Assembly: GCF_036607905.1 (NCBI RefSeq)
Contig: NZ_CP144555.1
Location: 2,418,001-2,482,000, forward strand
DNA from: Streptomyces sp. SCSIO 75703
Lineage (GTDB): Bacteria; Actinomycetota; Actinomycetes; Streptomycetales; Streptomycetaceae
Direction: 5' to 3'
Length of the DNA: 64,000 nt
Part shown: positions 16,197 to 25,092 of the stretch, one piece after another
Numbering within the stretch: position 1 is the stretch's first letter
Layout of the letters: every line of letters begins with the position of its first letter
Position numbers and translations under genes: made by a program
The notes under the pieces: model-generated
The model's database searches: none
Seen by the model: the letters and a program-made list of their open reading frames with translations, nothing else
What the model was told of the DNA's origin: nothing

Positions 16197-16514
16197 TTAC
16201 GCCTGCGGCGGCAGCGCGGCGATGAAGGGGTGGTCGCGCTCGATCAGTCCCAGCTTGCTGGCGCCGCCGGGCGAGCCGAGCTCGTCGAAGAACTCGACGT
16301 TCGCCTTGTAGTAGTCCTTCCACTCCTCGGGAGTGTCGTCCTCGTAGAAGATCGCCTCGACCGGGCAGACCGGCTCACAGGCACCACAGTCGACGCATTC
16401 GTCCGGGTGGATGTACAAGGACCGCTGGCCCTCGTAGATGCAGTCGACCGGGCACTCCTCGATGCACGCCTTGTCCTTCACGTCGACACAAGGCTGCGCG
16501 ATGACGTAGGTCAC
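16197..16514 (-). CDS. fdxA: Seven-iron ferredoxin
   Basis: Low-potential electron carrier with one [3Fe-4S] and one [4Fe-4S] cluster. In the 105-aa product the ligand pattern of the Azotobacter-type 7Fe ferredoxins is visible: Cys9, Cys17 and Cys50 for the 3Fe cluster and Cys21, Cys40, Cys43 and Cys46 for the 4Fe cluster, with CPVDCIYEG and HPDECVDCGACEPVCPVEAI. The C-terminal helical extension ends KLGLIERDHPFIAALPPQA. The GTG at 16514 follows GAGGAGGAACGACAGC. Partner enzymes (for example P450s or oxidoreductases) cannot be named from position alone. Confidence 0.93.
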   Translation of the reverse strand: MTYVIAQPCVDVKDKACIEECPVDCIYEGQRSLYIHPDECVDCGACEPVCPVEAIFYEDDTPEEWKDYYKANVEFFDELGSPGGASKLGLIERDHPFIAALPPQA

Positions 16515-16654
16515 GCTGTCGTTCCTCCTCGATTGGGCGCCGGCGGGCCTCCTCAGGCTCCGCCGCCTGGCGCGCGGGAGCGCGGCGTCGTCGATGCCCG
16601 CCCCTAGTATCTCCGTTCCGAGGCATGATCCGAACAGGAGGGGTGAACCGACCC

Positions 16655-17668
16655 GTGGAAATATCCGCCGCCGGGCGTCTGGAAGTCCGGGTCACCGCTG
16701 CTGACGTGGGCAAACGGGTCTCCGTACGACGTCTGAGCGAGCCCGGCGCCACCGAGGGCAAGTACACCGACACACTCGGTGTTCTCACATCATGGGACGA
16801 TGGTGTGCTGCTGATCACACGGAAGAGTGGCGAGGTCGTCCAGATCGCCGAATCCTCCCTGGTCGCGGGCAAGGTGGTGCCCGCCGCGCGGGCCCGCAGA
16901 CGCGGCCCCGCCGCCTCCTACGGGGAACTGGCCCGCGTCGCCTCGCGCGCCTGGCCGCCGGTCGAGGCCGAACGGCTCGGCGGCTGGGAGCTGCGCGCCG
17001 CGGGCGGCTTCACCCGGCGGGCCAACTCGGTGCTGCCGCTGGGCGATCCCGGCCGCCCCCTCGACGAGGCGCTGGCCGTCGTACGGCGCTGGTACGGGGA
17101 GCGCGGGCTCCCCGCCTACGTGCAGACCGCCTCCGGCGCCGAGGGCACGCAGGAGGTGCTCGCGGCGGAGCTGGAACGCCGCGGCTGGGAGCGGGAGGTG
17201 TCGGCCGAGCTGTGGACCGGCGCGCTGGCCCCGGTCGCCGACCGGGCGGACGGCTCCGGCGTGTCGCTCGCCCGGACGGCGGACGCGGCGTGGCTCGGCC
17301 GGTACCGGCGCGCGGGGCTGGACGAGGTGGCGCTGCGGGTGCTGGGCGGCGGGCCGTCGGTGTGGTTCGCCTCGGTGCCCGGCGAGGGCCCGGCGCCGGC
17401 CGCGATCGGGCGGTGCGCCGTGGACGGGCGGTGGGCGTCCTTCTCGGCGGTCGAGGTGGACCCGGCCCGGCGCCGGCGCGGGCTCGCCACCGGGGTGATG
17501 GCCGCGCTGGCCGGGCGTGCGCTCGACGAGGGCGCGTCGGCGGCGTGGCTCCAGGTGGAGACGGACAACGCACCGGCGCGGGCGCTGTACGCCGCGCTGG
17601 GCTTCACCGCGCACCACGCGTACCACCACTACCGCGAGCCCCGGGACGCCGGGACGGAGCGGCGCTGA
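16655..17668 (+). CDS. GNAT-family N-acetyltransferase with N-terminal SH3-like domain
   Basis: 337 aa. The N-terminal ~80 residues (RVTAADVGKRVSVRRL, KYTDTLGVLTSWDDGVLLITRKSGEVVQI) form a small beta domain seen in an actinobacterial GNAT subfamily; the C-terminal half contains the acetyl-CoA-binding motif VDPARRRRGLATGVMAAL and the NAPARALYAALGF helix. Substrate unknown; protein or small-molecule acetylation in the cytosol is expected. The GTG at 16655 is preferred; AGGAGGGG lies 13 nt upstream, and GTG 16643 or ATG 16625 are alternatives. It is followed after 26 nt by a SirB1-like gene on the same strand, so they are probably co-transcribed. Confidence 0.8.
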   Translation: MEISAAGRLEVRVTAADVGKRVSVRRLSEPGATEGKYTDTLGVLTSWDDGVLLITRKSGEVVQIAESSLVAGKVVPAARARRRGPAASYGELARVASRAWPPVEAERLGGWELRAAGGFTRRANSVLPLGDPGRPLDEALAVVRRWYGERGLPAYVQTASGAEGTQEVLAAELERRGWEREVSAELWTGALAPVADRADGSGVSLARTADAAWLGRYRRAGLDEVALRVLGGGPSVWFASVPGEGPAPAAIGRCAVDGRWASFSAVEVDPARRRRGLATGVMAALAGRALDEGASAAWLQVETDNAPARALYAALGFTAHHAYHHYREPRDAGTERR

Positions 17669-17694
17669 GCGCCGCGGGAGGACAGCGAGGACCC

Positions 17695-18549
17695 ATGCGC
17701 CACCGACCCCAGCCACCGCCCCCGGACCGCTCGGAGGACCTGCGGCGGCGGTTCGCCGAGGAGGCCCGCTGCGAGCGCCCCGACCTGTCGGTGCTGTGCC
17801 TGCTGGTGGGCGCGGTGGCGGACGGGTCGCTGGACGAGGCGGGGCTCGACGCCGCGCAGGTGGAGCTGGACCGGCTCGCCGGTGAGCTGCCGTACGGGCC
17901 GGGCGGCCCGCACGCCTGGGCGGTGGCCCTGCGCGATCTGCTGGGCGGGCGGTACGGATTCGGCGGTGTGCCCGCGGACTACGCGCGGCTGGAGTCCTCG
18001 CTGCTGCACGAGGTGCTGCGGCGCCGGCGGGGGCTGCCGATCCTGCTGTCGGTGGTGTGGCTGGAAGTGGCCCGGCGGGCGGGTGCGCCGGTGTACGGGG
18101 TCGCGCTGCCCGGTCACTTCGTGGTCGGCTTCGGCCCCGCCGGGGACCCGGTGCTGGCCGATCCGTTCGCCGGGGGCCGCGTCCTCGCCGGTCAGGACGC
18201 GCAGGCGCTGGTGGCCGGGGCGACCGGCGGGCCGCTCGGTGCGGCGATGCTCGAACCGGCGGCACCCCTCGACGTCGTCGCCCGCGTCCTGAACAACGTG
18301 CGGGCCTGGGCCAAGGCGCGTCCGGAACGCTCCGACGTGGCGCTGTGGGCGGTGGACCTGGCGCTCGCGCTGCCCGCCCATCCGGCGCGGCTGCGCCACG
18401 AGCGGGCGCGGCTGCTGGTGCTGCGCGGCGAGTTCGCGGCGGGCGCCGCCGAACTGGAGGAGTACGCGGAGGTGGCCGCCGCCGTCGACGAGGAGGCCGC
18501 CGAGGGCGTACGGGCGGAGGCGCGCGCCGCGCGGGCGCTGCTCAACTGA
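17695..18549 (+). CDS. SirB1/transglutaminase-like family protein
   Basis: 284 aa. A central region LESSLLHEVLRRRRGLPILLSVVWLEVARRAGAPVYGVALPGHFVVGF matches the SirB1 family, with the conserved Pro-x-x-Leu-Ser and GxPGHF motifs; the C-terminus is alpha-helical and TPR-like (ARPERSDVALWAVDLALALPAHPARLRHERARLLVLRGEF). The catalytic Cys typical of true transglutaminases is not apparent, so a non-enzymatic or regulatory role is likely. The ATG at 17695 follows GGGAGGACAGCGAGG. It is in an apparent two-gene unit with the acetyltransferase and ends at a convergent terminator. Confidence 0.78.
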   Translation: MRHRPQPPPPDRSEDLRRRFAEEARCERPDLSVLCLLVGAVADGSLDEAGLDAAQVELDRLAGELPYGPGGPHAWAVALRDLLGGRYGFGGVPADYARLESSLLHEVLRRRRGLPILLSVVWLEVARRAGAPVYGVALPGHFVVGFGPAGDPVLADPFAGGRVLAGQDAQALVAGATGGPLGAAMLEPAAPLDVVARVLNNVRAWAKARPERSDVALWAVDLALALPAHPARLRHERARLLVLRGEFAAGAAELEEYAEVAAAVDEEAAEGVRAEARAARALLN

Positions 18550-18569
18550 CCGGCGCGGGCAGGGCGAAG

Positions 18570-18595
18570 GGGCGCCCGGCGGCGGCCGGGCGCCC
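18570..18595. terminator. Convergent bidirectional terminator hairpin
   Basis: GGGCGCCCGGC (18570-18580) and GCCGGGCGCCC (18585-18595) form an 11-bp perfect stem with a 4-nt loop between the two convergent genes. Confidence 0.75.
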
Positions 18596-18607
18596 GTCGC
18601 CGGTGGG

Positions 18608-20665
18608 TCAGCTCGGGTCGGTCTCGATGACGCCGACGCGGTTGTCGGTGCTCTTCAGCGCCGGGCGCAGGGCGCTGATCACGTCCTGGACGGTGACCGG
18701 GGTCTTCTCGCCGGTGGCGCGGTTGATCAGGACGCCGTCGAAGGTGTCGCCGTACAGCTCCTTGAGGGCGGCCTGGTCGTAGTACTCGACGAGCTTGCCG
18801 TTCTGCGCCTTGACGCCGAGGAACTTCCACAGCGAGTTGGCGGGGCTGAAGGCGATCGTGTGCGCGGCGTCGGACTGCACGGTGACGAGGCCGGACATCG
18901 CGGGCTGGGCGAACTCCTTCACCATCCGGTCGACCTCGGCGTCGGGGACCGTGGGCTGCCGGGTGGTGGTCGGCACCTTCACCGGGTCGGAGGCGCCGTT
19001 CTCGACCTGCGCGCGGTAGGCCCGCTCGATCGCCTGGGCGGACCCGGCGACGTCGATGCCCTTGCCCGCCTTGCCGTAGACCGGGACGACCTTGCCGGAC
19101 TCGAAGCGGATCGAGCCCTCGGTCATCGAACCGGCGCCGCCGGCCGCGCTGGTGAGGGCGGCCTGGAGCTTCTCCTCGTCCACGGGCATCACCGGCTCGA
19201 CGACGCGGTGGTTGCCGAAGAGGGAGCCGATCACGGAGACCGGGTTGTAGTCGCTGCGGGCGGCGGAGCTGGCGGTGGCCTGGGTGTCGAACTGGAGCCC
19301 CGCCTGGTCGGGCTTGAGCGAGACGGTCTGGCCGTCCACGGCGAGCTTCAGCGGCTTGGCCATGTGGTCCCCGAAGGCGGCGTCGAGTTTCTCGACGGCG
19401 TCGTCGCGGGTGCCGCCGCCGATGTCGACGCCGAGCACGGTGGTGCCCTTGGGCACGTCGGAGCGGTTCATCAGCAGGCCCGCGCCGTAGGCGACGCCAC
19501 CGACCAGGAACACGCCGACGCCGAGCAGCGCGAGCTTGCTGCGGCCCTTCTTGGCGGGCTTGGCGGGGGTGGCGGCGGGCTCCGCCGGCGCGGGCGGCTT
19601 CGGGGGGCCGCCGACGGCGGGTTCGTCCGGGAACAGGTGCTGGTAGGAGACGTTCTGGTCGCCGGGGACGAAGGGGACGCCGCTGGTGAGGGTGTCGCCG
19701 GAGACGTTGCCCGGGTTGCCGAAGGCGCCGGGCGGCGCGGCGGCCTGCTTCTGCGGGGTGAGGACGGCGGTGTCGTCGCTCAGCGCGGCACCGGGGACGC
19801 GTGGCACGGGACCGGTGCCGGGTCCCCGCGGACCGCCGGGGCCGTCCCCGCCCGGCCGCTGGGGGCCGCCGAAGGGGTCCTGGGGGGCGCGGCCGTCGTC
19901 GGAGACGTACGGCAGGTCGTCGCGGCGCGGTTCGCCGGTGCCGGGGGCGGCCGGGCGCGTGCCGCCCGTCGAGGGACCGGCCAGCGCCTCGGTGACGTCG
20001 AAGGAGCCGGTGCCGCCGCCGTGCCCGGGAGCCACGGGTCCGCCGGTCGCGCCGGAGAGGCCGGCCCCGTTCGGGGAGCCGGTCCGCGCGCCGCCGGTCA
20101 CGCTCATGCCGCCGACCACACCGGCGGGGCGGCCACTCCCGCCGCCCGGCCGCGTGCCGGCCACGGGGGCGCCGCCCGTGCCCGCACCGCCGACGGTCCC
20201 GGAAGCGCCCGAACCACCCTGCTGACCTGCACCGTTGGCGGAGCCGCCGCCCTGACCGCCCTTGCCGGGAGCCGACTTGCGGGGCGCGAACCAGTCGCTG
20301 GTCGGCTTCTCCTCGGCGGGCGGGGCGGGTTGCGCGGGTTCGGCGGGAGCCTGCGGTACGGGCGGCGCCGGGAGACTCGGCGAGGTCCGCTCGGCCTGCT
20401 CCGGCTCGCCGTCCGCGGGGTCGGCGTCGGCGACGGTCTTGCGCACGACGACGGGCGGGATGGGCCGCGATCCCGGGATGTTGATCCGGATACGGGTCGT
20501 CAGCGTCGTCTCGGTCTTGCGGTCCTCCGGACGCTTGGCCGAACGGCCCGCGTCCTGACCGGCGCCGGGAGCCGTGGGGGTCCCGTAGGGCGGGGTGCCC
20601 GAGGGGTACGCGGCTCCGCCCCGCCCCTGGGGCCCGGAGGATGGACTGTCAGTTTCTCGACTCAA
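18608..20665 (-). CDS. Membrane protein with PG_binding_4 (YoaR-like) repeats
   Basis: 685 aa. About 370 residues of Gly/Pro/Ala-rich, mostly disordered cytoplasmic sequence precede one transmembrane helix (about 385-407, KLALLGVGVFLVGGVAYGAGLL). The extracellular part begins GTTVLGVDIGGGTRDDAVEKL and carries two putative peptidoglycan-binding (PF12229-like) units, LDAAFGDHMAKPLKLAVDGQTVSL and later EVDRMVKEFAQPAMSGLVTV. It ends with a small conserved domain including FDGVLINRATGEKTPVTVQDVISALRPAL. The start is a TTG at 20665 with GGGAG 8 nt upstream. It is expected to link the membrane to the cell wall; it lacks the VanW catalytic-like domain. Confidence 0.78.
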   Translation of the reverse strand: MSRETDSPSSGPQGRGGAAYPSGTPPYGTPTAPGAGQDAGRSAKRPEDRKTETTLTTRIRINIPGSRPIPPVVVRKTVADADPADGEPEQAERTSPSLPAPPVPQAPAEPAQPAPPAEEKPTSDWFAPRKSAPGKGGQGGGSANGAGQQGGSGASGTVGGAGTGGAPVAGTRPGGGSGRPAGVVGGMSVTGGARTGSPNGAGLSGATGGPVAPGHGGGTGSFDVTEALAGPSTGGTRPAAPGTGEPRRDDLPYVSDDGRAPQDPFGGPQRPGGDGPGGPRGPGTGPVPRVPGAALSDDTAVLTPQKQAAAPPGAFGNPGNVSGDTLTSGVPFVPGDQNVSYQHLFPDEPAVGGPPKPPAPAEPAATPAKPAKKGRSKLALLGVGVFLVGGVAYGAGLLMNRSDVPKGTTVLGVDIGGGTRDDAVEKLDAAFGDHMAKPLKLAVDGQTVSLKPDQAGLQFDTQATASSAARSDYNPVSVIGSLFGNHRVVEPVMPVDEEKLQAALTSAAGGAGSMTEGSIRFESGKVVPVYGKAGKGIDVAGSAQAIERAYRAQVENGASDPVKVPTTTRQPTVPDAEVDRMVKEFAQPAMSGLVTVQSDAAHTIAFSPANSLWKFLGVKAQNGKLVEYYDQAALKELYGDTFDGVLINRATGEKTPVTVQDVISALRPALKSTDNRVGVIETDPS

Positions 20666-20821
20666 GGCAGGTTCTCCCGATTGGCTCCGCCGCCCATCAC
20701 ACCTGAAAGCGGGCGGCTCGGCGGCGCGCACCACCATACTGGCCGCTTCCGGCCCCTCTCGCCGGGCCGCTGGGGAAACCCGCACCCGACCCTCACGGCC
20801 GTGCCCCGGCGAACCGGTACG

Positions 20822-21250
20822 TCACTTGCCAAGTCGGGCGGGGTCGCGGTCCGGTTGCCGCACCGGCGCCAGGGTGGCGCACATCACAGCGATGACGAGG
20901 CCGCCCAGCAGGAAGACGTAGGAGGCGGCCCCGGCGGCGAAGAGGAAGTCGCCCTCCGGGCGGCTGGTGGTGAGCAGGATGACGGCGACCGCCCAGCCCA
21001 CGGCGGGCACCGCGGCCCCCGCCCGGCTGCCGGTGGCGCGGGCCGCGCCGAGGCAGAGGCCGGCCTCCGCGGCCAGCGCGAGCAGCAGTCCGCCGGGGAA
21101 CCAGCCGGGCTGGACCAGCGCCCCGGCGACGCCGGTGACCGCGCCGAGGACGAGGAGTCCCAGGTGAAGGAGGGCCCGCCCGGCGGAGGGCAGGCGCAGC
21201 GGCCGGGCGAGCGCGGGGACGGGTTCGGGGCGGCGGTCGCGCTCGCTCAC
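20822..21250 (-). CDS. DUF6113-like membrane protein downstream of mshB
   Basis: 142 aa with four hydrophobic segments (about 25-45, 50-68, 78-95 and 105-128), hence a small polytopic inner-membrane protein. No catalytic motif is seen. The GTG at 21250 overlaps the mshB stop as GTGA, so it is translationally coupled to mshB. The association of such a gene with mshB is common in Streptomyces; a role in mycothiol metabolism is only suggested by position. Confidence 0.78.
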   Translation of the reverse strand: MSERDRRPEPVPALARPLRLPSAGRALLHLGLLVLGAVTGVAGALVQPGWFPGGLLLALAAEAGLCLGAARATGSRAGAAVPAVGWAVAVILLTTSRPEGDFLFAAGAASYVFLLGGLVIAVMCATLAPVRQPDRDPARLGK

Positions 21251-22149
21251 GGTGCCTCCCCGATCCCGGCGAACAGGTCGTCCTCGCGGCCGTCGCCGGT
21301 GCGCTCGCCGCGCACCAGTTCGTAGTACTCGGTGGTGAACAGGGGCTGGGCCAGCCCGTTGGAGAGGGCGAACCACTCGCCGGCGACCTCGATCTGGGTG
21401 GCGTGGGCGCGCATCGCGGCGGCCTTGGCGGCCGGGGCGGCGCCCGCGCCGCGGATCTCGGTGGTGATCCGCTCGTCGTCGACGACGCCGGGCACGTCCC
21501 CGACGCCGGCCGCCTCCGCGAAGGGGAGGCCCGGCAACTCCTCGCGCAGGCGGGCGAAGGCGGACTCGGCGGTGGAGCGGGGGACGCGGTTCCAGTAGAC
21601 CTTCGCGATCGCGTGGCCTTCCGCGGCGGCGAGTTCGGCCGCGCGCATGGCGACGCGGTGGGCCTGCACGTGGTCGGGGTGGCCGTAGCCGCCGTCGGGG
21701 TCGTAGGTGACGAGGACCTGCGGGCGGACCTCGCGGACGATGTCGAGGAGGAGGCCGGCCGCCTCGTCGACGTCGGCCTGCCAGAGGCAGCCGGGGTCGT
21801 CGTTGTCGGGCAGGCCCATCATCCCGGAATCGGCGTACCGGCCCGGTCCGCCCAGGAGCCGGAAGTCGTCGACGCCGAGGGCGCGCATCGCGGCGGTCAG
21901 TTCGCCGAGCCGGTGTTCGCCGAGGGCCGCGCCGCCGAGGTGGGCCAACTCGGGCGGGATGACCTCGCCCCGCTCGCCCAGGGTGCAGGTCACCAGGGTC
22001 ACGTGGGCGCCCTCGGCCGCGTAGCGGGCCATGGTGACGCCGTTGTTGATCGACTCGTCGTCCGGGTGCGCGTGCACCAGCAGCAGCCGCCGGTCGCGGC
22101 GGGCCGGGGGTGCCCCCGCCGGGAGGTCGGGGGAGGGCCGTTCCGTCAT
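21247..22149 (-). CDS. mshB: N-acetyl-1-D-myo-inosityl-2-amino-2-deoxy-alpha-D-glucopyranoside deacetylase
   Basis: Second-stage mycothiol biosynthesis enzyme: removes the acetyl group from GlcNAc-inositol before cysteine ligation. The 300-aa LmbE-family protein has the metal motif HAHPDDE (His28, Asp31) and the distal ligand in [12 protein letters not shown], plus [12 protein letters not shown]. The ATG at 22149 ([10 protein letters not shown]) is used; GTG 22155 is an alternative and both are weakly preceded. Mycothiol is the main low-molecular-weight thiol of actinobacteria. Its presence here fits the actinobacterial assignment and the conserved order near fdxA/dapC. Confidence 0.93.
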   Translation of the reverse strand: MTERPSPDLPAGAPPARRDRRLLLVHAHPDDESINNGVTMARYAAEGAHVTLVTCTLGERGEVIPPELAHLGGAALGEHRLGELTAAMRALGVDDFRLLGGPGRYADSGMMGLPDNDDPGCLWQADVDEAAGLLLDIVREVRPQVLVTYDPDGGYGHPDHVQAHRVAMRAAELAAAEGHAIAKVYWNRVPRSTAESAFARLREELPGLPFAEAAGVGDVPGVVDDERITTEIRGAGAAPAAKAAAMRAHATQIEVAGEWFALSNGLAQPLFTTEYYELVRGERTGDGREDDLFAGIGEAP

Positions 22150-22326
22150 GGGCACCAGCCTACGAGGCGTCCTCCCCGGGCGGGGGCCCTCCCCTCGTCG
22201 CGCGCCGGGCGGGGTACGCGGGTGCGGGCGGGACGGAGCGGAGCGGGCGCCCTGCCCGCACCCGGGCCGCGGGGGCGCTGCGGTGCCCTCGCGGCCCGGG
22301 GCCGGACAACCGGACGGGGTCCGGTG

Positions 22327-22521
22327 TCAGAACTTGAAGTTGCCGATCATCCCCGCGATGTTCGTCGTCAGCTCACTGATCGTGGGCGCGACGGTCGAGG
22401 AGGCCAGGTAGAAGCCGAGCAGCATGCAGACGACCGCGTGCCCGGCCTTCAGTCCTGATTTCTTGATCAGCAGGAAGACGATGATCGCCAGCAGCACCAC
22501 CGCCGAAATCGAGAGTGCCAC
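22327..22521 (-). CDS. Small conserved membrane protein, 64 aa
   Basis: Two hydrophobic segments (about 4-19, ISAVVLLAIIVFLLI, and 27-47, HAVVCMLLGFYLASSTVAPTI) separated by KKSGLKAGH. The GTG at 22521 has an excellent GGAGGTGA ribosome site 6 nt upstream, which supports real translation. Related short proteins are frequent in Streptomyces chromosomes and conjugative elements; no function is known. It lies 177 nt upstream of mshB on the same strand, but a GC-rich stretch separates them. Confidence 0.75.
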   Translation of the reverse strand: MALSISAVVLLAIIVFLLIKKSGLKAGHAVVCMLLGFYLASSTVAPTISELTTNIAGMIGNFKF

Positions 22522-22722
22522 GGCGGTTCACCTCCAAAGAACCCAGGGACATGGGGGGTCGGACGCGGTCGGGTCGAACAGACGGAACCATGGGGGCAGA
22601 TAAATCCACACGGCGGGCATCTGGTTGATACCCACTATGCGCTAGTGATCATAACTTTCCGTACGCGCGCATCGCTCGGCGCACGGCCGCACAAGGGGGC
22701 GCATGGCCAATATGGTCGGGGC

Positions 22723-24864
22723 ATGACGACCGAGTCCGGCACCTTCCCCCGACAGCACGCCCGCACCCAGCGGTTCACACTCGGAACGCCCCGCGCGTTC
22801 ACCGTGGCACCCGATGGTTCGCGGGTCGTCTTCCTGCGCTCCGGCTCCGGCACGGACCGCTCCCAGGCCCTGTGGGTCCTCGACGTCGCCGAGGGCACCG
22901 AGCGCCCCGCGGCGGAACCGGGCGCCCTGCTGCACGGCGCGGCGGAGCGGCTCTCCCCCGAGGAGCGGGCCCGGCGCGAACGCAGCCGCGAGGGCGGCGC
23001 GGGCATCGTCGGCTATGCCACCGACGGGGCCGTGGAACTGGCCGCGTTCGCCCTGTCCGGGCGGCTGTTCACCGCCGAGCTGCGCGCCGGCACCGCCCGT
23101 GAGCTGCGCACTCCCTCCCCGGTGGTCGACCCCCGCCCCGCCCCCGACGGGCGGCACATCGCCTACGTCGCCCGGGGCGCGCTGCGGGTGGTGGGCGCCG
23201 AGGGCGAGGGCGACCGGGCGCTGGCCGAACCGGACGGCGAGGGCGTCACGTTCGGGCTCGCCGAGTTCGTCGCGGCCGAGGAGATGAGCCGCAGCCGGGG
23301 CTTCTGGTGGTCCCCGGAGTCGGACCGGCTGCTGGTGGCGCGGGTGGACGAGAGCCCCGTGCGGCGCTGGTGGATCTCCGACCCGGCCCGTCCCGACCGC
23401 GCTCCGCAGCAGGTGGCGTACCCGGCGGCGGGCACCCCCAACGCGGACGTGCGGCTCTTCCTGATCGGCCTGGACGGGGAGCGCACGGAGGTCCTGTGGG
23501 ACCGGGCGCGCTACCCGTACCTGGCGCGAGTGCACTGGTCGGCGGCGGGTGCGCCGCTGCTGCTCGTGCAGGCGCGCGACCAGCGCGGGCAGGTGATCCT
23601 GGCCGTGGACACCGCCTCGGGGGCGACCCGGATGGTGCACGCGGACGAGGATCCGGATTGGCTGGAACTTTTCCCCGGCGTGCCGTGCTGGAGCCCGTCG
23701 GGACAGCTCGTCCGGATCGCCGACGAGGGCGGGGCGCGGGTCCTCGCCGTGGGCGAACGACCGCTGACCGGTTCGCAGTTGCACCTGCGCGCGGTGCTGG
23801 ACGTGGGCGGGCGGGACGTGCTGGTGTCGGCCTCCGCCGGCGCGGACGCGGCCGACCCGGAAACCGGCGAGGTACATGTGCACCGGGTCAACGAACTGGG
23901 CATGGAGCGCGTCTCGCGGGAACCGGGCGTGCACACCGCCGTACGCGCGGGCGAGGTGAGCGTGCTCGTCTCGGCGACCCTGGACCGGCCCGGGACGACG
24001 GCGCGGGTGCTGCGCGACGGAGAGCCCGTCGCGACGATCGCCTCCCATGCGGAACGTCCCGGTTTCTCCCCGCGCGTGACGCTCACCCAGGGGGGCGCAC
24101 GCAGCGTCCCGTGCGCCGTGCTTATGCCTACGGACTACCACGGAGACGCCCTTCTCCCCGTCCTGATGGACCCCTACGGAGGTCCGCACGGCCAGCGGGT
24201 GACCGCCGCCCACAACGCCCACCTGACCTCGCAGTGGTTCGCCGACCAGGGCTTCGCGGTGGTCGTCGCCGACGGGCGGGGCACTCCGGGCCGCTCCCCC
24301 GCCTGGGAGAAGGCCGTCAGGGACGAGCTGGCCGCCGTCGTGCTCCAGGACCAGGTCGACGCGCTCCAGGCGCTCGCCGGACGGTTCCCGCTCGACCTCA
24401 CGCGGGTCGCCGTGCGCGGCTGGTCCTTCGGCGGCTACCTCGCGGCGCTGGCGGTGCTGCGCCGCCCGGACGTCTTCCACGCCGCCGTGGTGGGCGCCCC
24501 GGTGACGGACCTGCGCCTGTACGACACGCACTACCAGGAGCGCTACCTCGGGGATCCGGGCGAGCGTCCGGAGGTGTACCGCCGCAACTCGCTCGTCGAC
24601 GACGCGGGGCTGGTCGACGCGGCCGGGCCGCACCGGCCCATGATGATCATCCACGGGCTGGCCGACGACAACGTGGTGGTCGCCCACTCGCTGCGCCTGT
24701 CCTCCGCCCTGCTGGCCGCCGGACGCCCGCACGAGGTGCTGCCCCTGTCCGGGGTGACGCACATGACCCCGCAGGAGGAGGTCGCCGAGAACCTGCTGCT
24801 GCTCCAGGCGGACTTCCTGAAGCGCTCGCTGGCCGGCTCCGGGGGTCCCGCGGCACGGGACTGA
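22723..24864 (+). CDS. S9-family prolyl oligopeptidase / dipeptidyl-peptidase IV-like
   Basis: 713-aa cytosolic serine peptidase that should trim short (often proline-containing) peptides. The N-terminal two-thirds is a DPP IV-type beta-propeller with the Glu-Glu motif region AEFVAAEEMSRSRGFWWSPESD (about 183-205), which in DPP IV binds the substrate N-terminus. The C-terminal alpha/beta-hydrolase has nucleophile Ser568 in GWSFGGY, Asp648/649 in HGLADDNVVV and His680 in THMTP. The ATG at 22723 is used. The next genes on the opposite strand are peptide importers, so imported peptides are plausible substrates, though this is only neighbourhood evidence. Confidence 0.9.
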   Translation: MTTESGTFPRQHARTQRFTLGTPRAFTVAPDGSRVVFLRSGSGTDRSQALWVLDVAEGTERPAAEPGALLHGAAERLSPEERARRERSREGGAGIVGYATDGAVELAAFALSGRLFTAELRAGTARELRTPSPVVDPRPAPDGRHIAYVARGALRVVGAEGEGDRALAEPDGEGVTFGLAEFVAAEEMSRSRGFWWSPESDRLLVARVDESPVRRWWISDPARPDRAPQQVAYPAAGTPNADVRLFLIGLDGERTEVLWDRARYPYLARVHWSAAGAPLLLVQARDQRGQVILAVDTASGATRMVHADEDPDWLELFPGVPCWSPSGQLVRIADEGGARVLAVGERPLTGSQLHLRAVLDVGGRDVLVSASAGADAADPETGEVHVHRVNELGMERVSREPGVHTAVRAGEVSVLVSATLDRPGTTARVLRDGEPVATIASHAERPGFSPRVTLTQGGARSVPCAVLMPTDYHGDALLPVLMDPYGGPHGQRVTAAHNAHLTSQWFADQGFAVVVADGRGTPGRSPAWEKAVRDELAAVVLQDQVDALQALAGRFPLDLTRVAVRGWSFGGYLAALAVLRRPDVFHAAVVGAPVTDLRLYDTHYQERYLGDPGERPEVYRRNSLVDDAGLVDAAGPHRPMMIIHGLADDNVVVAHSLRLSSALLAAGRPHEVLPLSGVTHMTPQEEVAENLLLLQADFLKRSLAGSGGPAARD

Positions 24865-24953
24865 CGGTGTGTCGGCCGCCCCGGCGCGGACGCGGCCGGA
24901 CCCGGCCGGGCGGGTCGGCGACCGGCGGGGCGGCGGTCAGGGGGCGCCGGGTG

Positions 24954-24983
24954 CCGCCGGGCGGGTCACGACACGCCCGGCGG
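24954..24983. terminator. Convergent terminator hairpin
   Basis: CCGCCGGGCG (24954-24963) pairs perfectly with CGCCCGGCGG (24974-24983), loop 10 nt, between the S9 peptidase and the convergent ABC operon. Confidence 0.6.
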
Positions 24984-25092
24984 GGCGGCGGTACGCCGTA
25001 AAGCGGCCTTCGGCGGACCCGGGCGTGCCTTGGCCCCCGGGCCCGCCGCCGTGGCGGCCCCGCGGGCCCGCTCCGCCCCCTCCGTGACGCCC

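Noticed and set aside
18860..21325. An 821-codon plus-strand frame opposite the PG_binding_4 gene
   Set aside because: Antisense shadow of a Gly/Pro-rich coding region; no start context and no recognisable domain.
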